The notes under the pieces: generated by a model
What the model saw: only the letters and a program-made list of their open reading frames with translations
Database searches by the model: none
Told to the model about the DNA's origin: nothing
Shown here: positions 56,833 through 64,000 of the stretch, piece after piece
How the letters are laid out: every line of letters starts with the position of its first letter
Position numbering within the stretch: the stretch's first letter is position 1
DNA from: a virus
IMG/VR virus record: IMGVR_UViG_3300028844_005117
Location: 1 to 64,000 of that record
Strand: one strand, 5' to 3'
DNA length: 64,000 nt
Program-made: the position numbers and the translations under genes

Positions 56833-58061
56833 GCATCAACATTTTCAACTATCTCGACTTCTGGAAATGGTATAATGAATTTAACACCACCTTCAATCAG
56901 TTCCTTATTTCTTTCTATAATCTCATCAACAAAGTTGTGTGCCAATAAAAGATAATAGTCTGGTACATCATCAGCACTCTCACGAACTATAGGTATGTGA
57001 GTGTTTGGTAGATAAAGCCCAATCTTAAGGTCATTAACCTCAACACACTTATCAATGAGTGTATTATCAATATTGAAGTAATTTAAAAGCGTATTACCCT
57101 TTGCTGGTGCCCCGTATGCATATATCTTAGCATCTGGGTTCTCTTCTTTGATTTTAACTAACATGTCTCGCAAGTCATTTCGCTTATCCTCAACAGTCTT
57201 CGCAAAATCTAAGAACACATCCTTAGTGTATTTCATATCCAACTTTTTAAGGTCAGTATACCTTTGATATTTCTTAGTATAGATAAATGGTGCCTTAGCA
57301 TGTGATACCTTCGCAATAACGCTACCACTATGGATTTCACTATAGTAAGCATCGAATATTTCAAGACCATATGGTTCTAAAAGTTTCCCTAGACTCCTAA
57401 GTGTGTAATAACACAAGTGCTCATGGTAAATACCATCAAAGTTTAACTTTTCAACCATCGTACCAGCATACATAAATTGAACAACAAATACACCGTCATC
57501 CATAAGAGCTTTCTTGATTCCTCTAATAACACTATGTAATTCCTCTAAATGAAAGAATACACCAGATGCATTGATTAATTTAACCTTACCCTCAAGTTCA
57601 TGTTTGGTGATTACTTCTTCATTGAAAAAATCGTTGATTGTTGAGATACCAGCATCCTTCGATAACTGTGCAATGTTGTCAGCTGATTCTACATTTAAAA
57701 CATTATACATACCAGCCCTAGTATATTCTACTAATTGGGTTCCATCATTCCCACCAATATCTAAGATAAGGTCTTTAGGACCCAAATTAAATTGGTCTCG
57801 ATTCTCAACTGCCAACTCAAAGAAGTGTTTCTTAAGAGTTTTGGTTGTTGACGATACGTACGTATGATTTTTAAACATTACTTCTTTAGGTACGGTGTAG
57901 TTTAATTGTAGTAATTCACAATTATTACAATGTACTAAGTGTAATGGGTATTTTTCTTCTTTTCCTAATCTATCTTCGGTTAGAAAATCATTACACCAAG
58001 GATGTTCTCCTAGGTCTAATATGCTACTATAATTTTCACTTTTACAAGATTTACATTTCAT
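56829..58061 (-). CDS. Sugar C-methyltransferase (zinc-binding, TylC3/NovU-like)
   Basis: The 410-aa protein has an N-terminal zinc site ('CKSCKSE' 3-9 and 'HCNNCELLQL' about 44-53), a SAM-binding core 'ILDIGGNDGTQLVEY' (about 97-111) and 'ASGVFFHLEELHSVI'. A C-terminal domain with 'IYAYGAPAKGNTLLNYF' completes the three-part arrangement of NDP-hexose C-methyltransferases. It adds a branching methyl group to a nucleotide-linked sugar. Confidence 0.88.
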   Translation of the reverse strand: MKCKSCKSENYSSILDLGEHPWCNDFLTEDRLGKEEKYPLHLVHCNNCELLQLNYTVPKEVMFKNHTYVSSTTKTLKKHFFELAVENRDQFNLGPKDLILDIGGNDGTQLVEYTRAGMYNVLNVESADNIAQLSKDAGISTINDFFNEEVITKHELEGKVKLINASGVFFHLEELHSVIRGIKKALMDDGVFVVQFMYAGTMVEKLNFDGIYHEHLCYYTLRSLGKLLEPYGLEIFDAYYSEIHSGSVIAKVSHAKAPFIYTKKYQRYTDLKKLDMKYTKDVFLDFAKTVEDKRNDLRDMLVKIKEENPDAKIYAYGAPAKGNTLLNYFNIDNTLIDKCVEVNDLKIGLYLPNTHIPIVRESADDVPDYYLLLAHNFVDEIIERNKELIEGGVKFIIPFPEVEIVENVDA

Positions 58062-58070
58062 GGTTTAAAG

Positions 58071-59009
58071 TTAACCATTTTTTATAATATTGTAAAGGTT
58101 TTGTGTTGAGTAATTTAAAGATTTTTTATAAGCTGATTCAATGATTGGTGTGTAGTCATCCCAATTGTTTAAGATATCTTTTATTTTACCTTCTAACTCA
58201 GTATTAGAATCGAAATATATAAAGTCCTCACCAGCGGTGTAGTATTCCTCTACTAGGTTCCATGGGTCTCTTTGAATTAGATTAAGTGTTCTAGACATTG
58301 CAGCTTCATTGAATCTAGATTTAAATTGAGGTGCTATCCCTAAATCATCAATGTGTTTAAAGGCTTCATTCTTAGACCAATCTTTTCGACTTTTAATATT
58401 ATTAATATCTTTGGTACCTCTAATTGGGAATGTATTGTAACATATGGAAATCTTACACTCAGAAATCAAATTTAATTTTTCCTCGTTGGTTAGATTTAGA
58501 TTTGTCGCATATTTACCTATTGTTTGTTTAGTTAATGGATTAATTCCAGTCGTCATCGACATGTATCTATAATTAAATTTAGATAGGGTTTCAAGGCATT
58601 GTATATATGTTGGACCATGTATCCCACCGTGATAACATACATCATACTTTTTCTCGGTATTTTTAGGTATATCAATTTCATTAAATGGATAACAGATAGT
58701 TTTATATTTATGAACACCTTTAACCTCATTCAACCATCTATTAGTATATGGACAAATACCATAAATTTCATCAAATTTATTATCTAAATCCATATTCTGT
58801 TTACTACAAAATTCAGTTGGCATTGTTACATTTAGATATACTTTTCTTTTGTAGTCTTTAATTTGATTAAAAGTATTATTATTAATTAAATTATTATAAC
58901 CATATAATAAAACATTTTCCCCATCATCCTCATCAGATAATTCATCCAATCTAAAGAAATGGGTATTAGTCCCGTTAATTTCAAGTGATAAATCCTTTAA
59001 GACTCTCAT
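58071..59009 (-). CDS. Glycosyltransferase, GT-B-like
   Basis: The 312-aa protein has an N-terminal half without clear motifs. The C-terminal half matches a GT1/GT4 donor domain: 'YDVCYHGGIHGPTYIQCLE', 'QFKSRFNEAAMSRTLNLIQR', 'PWNLVEEYYTAGEDFIYFD'. Its start overlaps the next glycosyltransferase by 4 bases. Acceptor unknown. Confidence 0.75.
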   Translation of the reverse strand: MRVLKDLSLEINGTNTHFFRLDELSDEDDGENVLLYGYNNLINNNTFNQIKDYKRKVYLNVTMPTEFCSKQNMDLDNKFDEIYGICPYTNRWLNEVKGVHKYKTICYPFNEIDIPKNTEKKYDVCYHGGIHGPTYIQCLETLSKFNYRYMSMTTGINPLTKQTIGKYATNLNLTNEEKLNLISECKISICYNTFPIRGTKDINNIKSRKDWSKNEAFKHIDDLGIAPQFKSRFNEAAMSRTLNLIQRDPWNLVEEYYTAGEDFIYFDSNTELEGKIKDILNNWDDYTPIIESAYKKSLNYSTQNLYNIIKNG

Positions 59010-59743
59010 ATATACCCTCTTTTTTTTATGTCGATATTATATTCATCTAATAATGGTAGTAATTCTTTAGGGTATTCTGATTTATTCCATTTACCTTTAA
59101 TTATTGCGGTTGCAATGTATGGAAATACATCAGTATCATAATGATACATCCCACGCTTTGCTTCACCACTATAGTATGATAAACCAATCATATTTAATTC
59201 TCTACACAAATCATTTCCAGCCACTTCAAAATGACCGTGTTGTGCACCACCAGCCCCTATGTGTAAGTCTGGTCCAATCTCATGTATTTTTTTAATACTA
59301 TCAGTCCTCCAAATTGCTGCTGTTTGACTATAAAAATGGGGTTGTTTATGAGTTAGGAAGTATAATTCATTATTAAATTTATCGTTGGTGAAGTTTGGTC
59401 CTCTAGCTAATCTAATAAATGAGAATTCTGGGTTCTCTTCCAGTATTGATAAATAATCATTTATCTTGTCAACATTAACATTATCGTATAGTATATAATC
59501 TTCATTCAAATATAATATAAACTTCTCTGAAACTTCTTCAATACATTGTAAGTATTGTGTTCTGAACATATCATTACTATTATATATAATAGGTGTGTAT
59601 TTAGAATCTAAACCATCACTATTATCAGTGAATATATATAGTTTATTGTTTGGGTAATATTTTTCTAACTGAATTAGAAATAAATCTAAAACATCTCTAG
59701 ACGATGAGTGTGTGTTAACAACAATTGCGTAATTAGTATTCAT
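59006..59743 (-). CDS. Glycosyltransferase-like protein, GT-A type
   Basis: The 245-aa protein starts 'YAIVVNTHSSSRDVLDLFL', with 'KLYIFTDNSDG' and 'KFILYLNEDYILYD' (about 72-85), the acidic motif expected to hold the metal and nucleotide, then 'GGAQHGHFEVAGNDLCREL'. Its overlap with the sulfotransferase gene by 11 bases places it in the same transcript. Confidence 0.65.
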   Translation of the reverse strand: MNTNYAIVVNTHSSSRDVLDLFLIQLEKYYPNNKLYIFTDNSDGLDSKYTPIIYNSNDMFRTQYLQCIEEVSEKFILYLNEDYILYDNVNVDKINDYLSILEENPEFSFIRLARGPNFTNDKFNNELYFLTHKQPHFYSQTAAIWRTDSIKKIHEIGPDLHIGAGGAQHGHFEVAGNDLCRELNMIGLSYYSGEAKRGMYHYDTDVFPYIATAIIKGKWNKSEYPKELLPLLDEYNIDIKKRGYI

Positions 59744-60299
59744 AATTAAAGTATTCTATATCTTCTTTGAAGATGTTTCTAACCAATTCAATGGTCTCCT
59801 TATCGTAATATTCTTTATAATCCCCTCTATCACTCTTTTTATGGTGTGGTATATTATTAATCTGTATTCCGACTTTATTACCAATTGTTTTAACCTCAGT
59901 GTTATAATCCTCAAATCTAGCAATATAGTCAACTAATAATTCTCCATTATCGTCAGTAATCCAAGATTTCTGTGATTTAATTAATATATCATACCATTGA
60001 TTATCCCTATTACAAAAACCAACCACGAATTCTTTAAATGAATTTGGAATCGTTTTCTTAAGGTGTTGATTCTCTGATTCTGAACCAAATTTATAATAAT
60101 GATAAATCGAAACCAACCTATCCCATGGATTTCTAACAAAGGTAAACTTTAAATAATCATCCCAAACGTCTGAATAACTTTCCTTGGCAACAACTCCATT
60201 TAAATGTTGAACTCCCTTCATCCCTAATACGGTTTCAATTGAACTACCACCAGTCTTAGGTATGTGAATTATTATTGTTTTTAGTTTATGAGAAATCAT
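59733..60299 (-). CDS. Sulfotransferase family protein
   Basis: The 188-aa protein has the sulfotransferase 5'-phosphosulphate-binding loop 'IIIHIPKTGGSSIE' (9-22) and the 3'-phosphate motif 'FTFVRNPWDRLVSIYHYY' (53-70). It should move sulphate from PAPS to a hydroxyl, most likely on a sugar given its neighbours. Phage-encoded sulfotransferases are uncommon. No PAPS synthesis gene is in the window, so it would use the host supply. Confidence 0.88.
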   Translation of the reverse strand: MISHKLKTIIIHIPKTGGSSIETVLGMKGVQHLNGVVAKESYSDVWDDYLKFTFVRNPWDRLVSIYHYYKFGSESENQHLKKTIPNSFKEFVVGFCNRDNQWYDILIKSQKSWITDDNGELLVDYIARFEDYNTEVKTIGNKVGIQINNIPHHKKSDRGDYKEYYDKETIELVRNIFKEDIEYFNYEY

Positions 60300-60946
60300 A
60301 TTTTATCATATTTTTTAAATACAGTAAACTCAGTTAAGTCTCTATAACCGTTATCTTCACCTAAATCTGGAACATGCTCTGGATAGTTCTGCATTAGGGA
60401 TAGACCGTGAGCAGCTTCTTGTGGTGTCATGTACATATTCCACCCAAGCATTTTAATATCATCTTCATGGTATAATTTCTCACTTCTACCTTCATATCTA
60501 GCAGTCTTAAACCACTCAACAGCATCAGCATCATTAGTTAAGATTACCCCACCCTTCCCAATCTTGAGGTGTTTCTTGATATGAAATGATAAACACATGA
60601 AAGTGTCTTTAATATACATGTCACTAGTGAAGCGTTTAGCCGCATCATAAATTGGATACGGAGCTAATTGATAAATCCCCCTCCAATTATTGGTTTTGAA
60701 TGATGTATCAAATACTAAATTATGTCCAGAGTGAATCACCGATTGTGGAACCGATAAATATGTCTTACTAGGTATGATAACATCTTTGTTATTACCTAAG
60801 TGTTTTTGATACATTAAACACAAGAATAATGCATTGGTACAGCTATCAACAGATACTGCATATTTAGCTCCTGTGTATTCAGCAACTGATTCTTCAAACA
60901 TCTTTACGATATTATAAGGGTTGTGTTTCTTTCTATCAAATCCCAT
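60296..60946 (-). CDS. DegT/DnrJ-family PLP aminotransferase, short form
   Basis: The 216-aa protein shows 'EYTGAKYAVSVDSCTNALFL' (23-42), 'DVIIPSKTYLSVPQSVIHSG' and the PLP lysine region 'SFHIKKHLKIGKGGVILTND' (about 124-143). Full-length family members are about 370 aa; the C-terminal subdomain is missing here, so it may be a compact form or rely on another subunit. The family makes amino-sugars from keto-sugars. Its stop overlaps the sulfotransferase start. Confidence 0.82.
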   Translation of the reverse strand: MGFDRKKHNPYNIVKMFEESVAEYTGAKYAVSVDSCTNALFLCLMYQKHLGNNKDVIIPSKTYLSVPQSVIHSGHNLVFDTSFKTNNWRGIYQLAPYPIYDAAKRFTSDMYIKDTFMCLSFHIKKHLKIGKGGVILTNDADAVEWFKTARYEGRSEKLYHEDDIKMLGWNMYMTPQEAAHGLSLMQNYPEHVPDLGEDNGYRDLTEFTVFKKYDKI

Positions 60947-61727
60947 GTGGTGTAAATTTAGCTTTTGTTGGAAGTAAGAATTTCATAAATTCCACCTCAT
61001 CTTTAGTTCTTTTTTTGGTATATGTTCTAGTGTCTACATCAAAGTAAGATAATTCATCATCTAGATTAAATTTGTCAACACTATCAACAATTTTAATGGT
61101 TGAGTGTGCATCGAAGTCAAATAAGTGTTCAACCATCTTATCCATTTTCTCATCTATTGTTACATGATTGAACTGAGGTCCTACTTTATCAGTTATATCC
61201 TTTGCTGGTGTCCCAGCATATACATGATTATATTCCATATCTTTAGTTATAACAGAACCAACCAATGCCATTGCTTTATCAGCAATAGTAACTGGTGAAA
61301 CAATGCAGTGCCCAACCAACCAAACATCGTTGCCGATATTTAATTCATCATTGGACATGAATCGATTACCTTCAAGCATATCACCATAAAGGATGTGTGA
61401 CCATAATTGAGAATTAGCTCCAATACCAACATTATTACCTATTGTTGTACCACCAATACAATCCATTATTGTAAATTGACCAACCCAGCAGTTATGACCC
61501 ATCTTAAATGGTTTGTAACCGTGTATATTACAATGATGGTGTATCTTACTATAATCACCTATTTCTACATCATCACAGATGATTTCAACGTTATGACCAA
61601 TGTAAACATTATCCCCAAGAACTACTCTCTTAGCAGCACCATCAATACCCCTAATCTTCGCTGATGGGTCAATAAATGTACCCTCACCAATAATTAATTC
61701 CTCAACATGAATGTTTCCATTATTCAT
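60936..61727 (-). CDS. Hexapeptide-repeat acyltransferase
   Basis: The start is ATG 61727 (TAATG overlap). The 263-aa protein has left-handed beta-helix repeats from about residue 25 to 175 ('IGHNVEIICDDVEIGDYSKI', 'GHNCWVGQFTIMDC', 'IGNNVGIGANSQL', 'IGNDVWLVGHCIVSPV', 'HVYAGTPAKDI'). A C-terminal acidic/basic extension follows. It likely acetylates an amino-sugar, fitting the aminotransferase next to it. Confidence 0.87.
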   Translation of the reverse strand: MNNGNIHVEELIIGEGTFIDPSAKIRGIDGAAKRVVLGDNVYIGHNVEIICDDVEIGDYSKIHHHCNIHGYKPFKMGHNCWVGQFTIMDCIGGTTIGNNVGIGANSQLWSHILYGDMLEGNRFMSNDELNIGNDVWLVGHCIVSPVTIADKAMALVGSVITKDMEYNHVYAGTPAKDITDKVGPQFNHVTIDEKMDKMVEHLFDFDAHSTIKIVDSVDKFNLDDELSYFDVDTRTYTKKRTKDEVEFMKFLLPTKAKFTPHGI

Positions 61728-62518
61728 TACCATATACAATTCTTATTTAAGTAATTTCTACCTTGTTTTAACCAATATTCAGATAGGTAAGCTCTACTAC
61801 CTTTCCAACCTTCCATCTTCATTAATGGATTTAATGTACTTCCAATGTCTATATATGTGTTTGTATCGTTCGCCTCATATAGTTGGTGAATGATGACGTT
61901 ACTAAGACTACCACAAGATACTAGAAATACATGATTCTCAATACCTTCCTTTTCAATATAATCCTTTAATACATCCACTAAAAAGTAATCGTTTATAAAA
62001 CAATTGGACCCGACTCTAAAACTCTTCTTAACGTCGAATGGTAATTCATTTAATTTTGCAATTTCATTAACAACCATTATAATTTCTTTATCCTTGAATA
62101 ACGGTACAATTTCATCCATGAATTTCTCATAGTTACCATTATTCCATAGATTTGCCCATGTAAGACTTTCATCCGTATTATCAGTACCATGCAAATCTAA
62201 CTGCCAATTAAAATCTGTATCACCAACACAGCATCTACAGCTAATACCCTTGTAGTAATTATCCTTTTTAAATTGTAGGGAATCTATTAATTTTTGTCTG
62301 TTGAATTGGTGTTCCTCTGGGATGAATTTTTTTTGTTCTTCTTTATTATACCATCCACTACGTTGGACACCATCTAATGACCAAAAGTTTTCAGCTAATT
62401 CAACTGGTCTGTTTTGTAATGTATGTAATTCACCATCAGAAAATCTAGCAAAGGCAAAATTCTCACCCTTAACTAATTTATCTTTTAATTTATTAAAATC
62501 CTCTTTAAAATCTTTCAT
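61727..62518 (-). CDS. GT-D-like glycosyltransferase (DUF1792-type)
   Basis: The 263-aa protein starts 'FAFARFSDGELHTL' (about 22-35), the Arg-Phe-x-Asp-Gly-Glu motif of GT-D glycosyltransferases. It later has 'HVFLVSCGSLSNVIIHQLYE' and 'NTYIDIGSTLNPLM', typical of the Rossmann-like part of that family. Acceptor unknown; coupled to both neighbours. Confidence 0.78.
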   Translation of the reverse strand: MKDFKEDFNKLKDKLVKGENFAFARFSDGELHTLQNRPVELAENFWSLDGVQRSGWYNKEEQKKFIPEEHQFNRQKLIDSLQFKKDNYYKGISCRCCVGDTDFNWQLDLHGTDNTDESLTWANLWNNGNYEKFMDEIVPLFKDKEIIMVVNEIAKLNELPFDVKKSFRVGSNCFINDYFLVDVLKDYIEKEGIENHVFLVSCGSLSNVIIHQLYEANDTNTYIDIGSTLNPLMKMEGWKGSRAYLSEYWLKQGRNYLNKNCIW

Positions 62519-63234
62519 TACTTTGCATTTATTATCTTAAATCCATTTCCAATTAAATGTTTATAATATTTATTCATCAACTCAATATTAGCTGGAATCA
62601 ATGATAAACCATTTTTCTCAGTTCCCATTTCCCAACCCTTAAGGCTACTCCACATCTCCTTTGCATGTTCTGGGTGTGGTGGGACATATGTGTTAATACC
62701 TAAGTATTTTTGAAGCATATAAGAAAAATGCATATCTTCCCCAACAACATTAAAACCTTCTGGTGGTAATTCTCTAAACATAGTTGAGAGCCATTCTCGT
62801 TTGAAAAACCAAGCGTGTCCAACTATATCAACTTGGACTGGTTTGTTGTTGGGGTTAGCCCATCCAAATCTAGTGTTTGGTAAATAACCATTTTCAGAGT
62901 TATAAACTAACCCAATACCACCTAATAAACCTTCATGACTTTTCATCGTATTGAGGCAGTTTTCAAACCACATAGGACCTGGTATTGTATCATCATCAAA
63001 TACACAAATATACTCAGTTTTAGCATTTAAAGCATATGCGAATCTAGCCCATACACCAAAGTTTTTATTTGATGAAGCTGTAGTCAATTTCGATGTTAAT
63101 TCTGGGTCAAATCCCTCAGAACTATTTTGCCAAAGCATTATCTCAGCTGGCTCCACCGTTTGATTTTGAATCGCCTCTACTTGTTCTTTAAGAAATTGTG
63201 GTCTTTTATAACCATTTAAAATTGCTGTAATCAT
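62518..63234 (-). CDS. GT2-type glycosyltransferase
   Basis: The 238-aa protein has 'MITAILNGYKRPQFLKEQVE' (Rossmann start), 'IMLWQNSSEG', the metal site 'YICVFDDDTIPGPMWFENCL' (about 72-91) with Asp-Asp-Asp, and 'EDMHFSYMLQKYLG' where the catalytic base usually lies. It should transfer a sugar from a nucleotide donor with inversion. Confidence 0.87.
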   Translation of the reverse strand: MITAILNGYKRPQFLKEQVEAIQNQTVEPAEIMLWQNSSEGFDPELTSKLTTASSNKNFGVWARFAYALNAKTEYICVFDDDTIPGPMWFENCLNTMKSHEGLLGGIGLVYNSENGYLPNTRFGWANPNNKPVQVDIVGHAWFFKREWLSTMFRELPPEGFNVVGEDMHFSYMLQKYLGINTYVPPHPEHAKEMWSSLKGWEMGTEKNGLSLIPANIELMNKYYKHLIGNGFKIINAK

Positions 63235-64000
63235 TGTACGATTTCTTTATACTCTTCTATTATTTCTTGAGCAACATTATCTGCTCTAAATTTATCAATA
63301 TCATCTGGTACTTGATGTAATTCCTTACCTTTGATGTGTCCAGAAGAATCTACATCATAAATCCACCCAGCTTTACCACATAACCAACCTTCGATAGTTG
63401 TTCTACCTAATAGAATTCCAGCAGTTTCATCACACTTCTGTACAAATTTTTCTACAGACCCACTTGGTCCATGATAAGTAACATGGTCATTATCACCAAT
63501 TAAATCAGAAGCTAACACACCATTTTCCTTCCCAACAATCCAAAGTTCTTTTCCGTCAGCCTTAGTTGTTGATATTAAATCTCTAAGAGTTTCTTCACGT
63601 AAGTAATCTAAGGTTCCAACAAATAAAACAATTGGTTTCTCATTCTTACTTTCAACAACTTTAAAACGCTTATAGTCAATTGGGTTGTAAACCACATCAA
63701 TCATATCCTCAGCAATCTCGAAGCGTTCCATTAAAAAGTCTTTAATTTCTGGTCTAATTGCTATGTATTTTTTAATTTGCGGGTTAATAATTGGATGTTC
63801 AAGGTCAATAACCTCAGAATGTATTGAACAAATAGTATCTGTGTCTGGGTATAACTTTAATAAATGTTCAGTAATTGGTTTATGATTTAAATGTAATACA
63901 TCAAATTGAACATCTTGAATCTTGTATAGGTGATTCTTTACTGATTTAACTTGACCGTTAGGTGTGTTAAGTACCCATTCACCATCACCTAATTTGTAGC
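63231..64000 (-). CDS. GT4-type glycosyltransferase, C-terminal part (runs off right end)
   Basis: The frame is open from the stop at 63231 to the window edge, about 256 codons; the internal ATG at 63731 is not the real start because the upstream 89 codons are clearly protein-like ('FDVLHLNHKPITEHLLKLYP', 'TICSIHSEVIDLEHPII'). The donor domain shows 'NEKPIVLFVGTLDYLREETL', 'LWIVGKENGVLAS', and 'AGILLGRTTIEGWLCGKAG' with the family's Glu. The N-terminus lies outside the window. Confidence 0.8.
   Translation of the reverse strand, partial: YKLGDGEWVLNTPNGQVKSVKNHLYKIQDVQFDVLHLNHKPITEHLLKLYPDTDTICSIHSEVIDLEHPIINPQIKKYIAIRPEIKDFLMERFEIAEDMIDVVYNPIDYKRFKVVESKNEKPIVLFVGTLDYLREETLRDLISTTKADGKELWIVGKENGVLASDLIGDNDHVTYHGPSGSVEKFVQKCDETAGILLGRTTIEGWLCGKAGWIYDVDSSGHIKGKELHQVPDDIDKFRADNVAQEIIEEYKEIVQ

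Noticed and set aside
1-64000. tRNA genes, rRNA and insertion sequences
   Set aside because: No cloverleaf with CCA-type ends, no rRNA-like stretch and no transposase gene was noticed on reading; a dedicated tRNA scan would be decisive.

Overview
The window is a 64 kb piece of a large tailed (myovirus-type, T4-related) phage genome whose host is very probably a member of the Bacteroidota, most likely a flavobacterium. The phage assignment rests on a recognisable T4-style head module: large terminase, gp20-like portal, gp21-like prohead protease, acidic scaffold and gp23-like major capsid protein, together with a gp5-like baseplate spike and a gp55-like late sigma factor. The host assignment rests on at least ten promoters matching the Bacteroidota housekeeping pattern (TTG, 20 bases, TAnnTTTG), A/T-rich leaders without clear Shine-Dalgarno sites, and two lipoproteins, one with a post-cysteine Lys-acidic-acidic signal like the Bacteroidota surface-export signal. 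The sequence is visibly A/T-rich. No tRNA, rRNA, CRISPR array or insertion sequence was seen.

Layout. 1-11.9 kb: an accessory region of small, tightly overlapping genes on both strands (YopX-like protein, HNH and PD-(D/E)XK-like nucleases, thioredoxin, two lipoproteins, many unknowns, and a rearranged fragment of the capsid protein). 11.9-22.1 kb: a mixed block with an LRR protein, a YkuK-like RNase H-fold protein, an ABC-ATPase/GNAT pair joined across a frameshift site, a lytic transglycosylase, a ClpC-like unfoldase, a KTSC protein and thymidylate synthase. 22.1-38.5 kb (+ strand): head morphogenesis, from acidic virion proteins through duplicated terminase genes, portal, protease and scaffold to the capsid protein. 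38.6-51.5 kb (- strand): small regulators, a zinc-ribbon virion-like protein, baseplate and tail-associated proteins, the late sigma factor, two glycosyltransferases and a disrupted phoH. 51.5-64 kb (- strand): a glycan cassette of 15 genes (UDP-GlcNAc 2-epimerase, heptose-type kinase, two sugar epimerases/dehydratases, three methyltransferases, sulfotransferase, aminotransferase, acyltransferase, five glycosyltransferases and one conserved unknown), running off the right end inside a glycosyltransferase.

Two promoter classes can be read directly. One is host-type. The other is a recurring TATTTATAATAAAA-like element upstream of structural genes, which I infer to be the late promoter served by the gp55-like sigma. 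Many non-structural proteins carry short N-termini ending in Leu/Ile-x-Glu before Ala/Ser/Gly, resembling T4 capsid-targeting peptides cut by the gp21 protease, so several unknown genes may encode internal head proteins.

Most notable: a 175-aa gene whose segments match the capsid protein in swapped order; a tandem ATPase-only terminase paralogue; two frameshift sites on homopolymers (one a canonical T TTT TTA heptamer) joining adjacent ORFs; and conserved ATPases (ClpC D1, PhoH) with internal deletions. The homopolymer and deletion cases could be biology or sequence error and are flagged as such.
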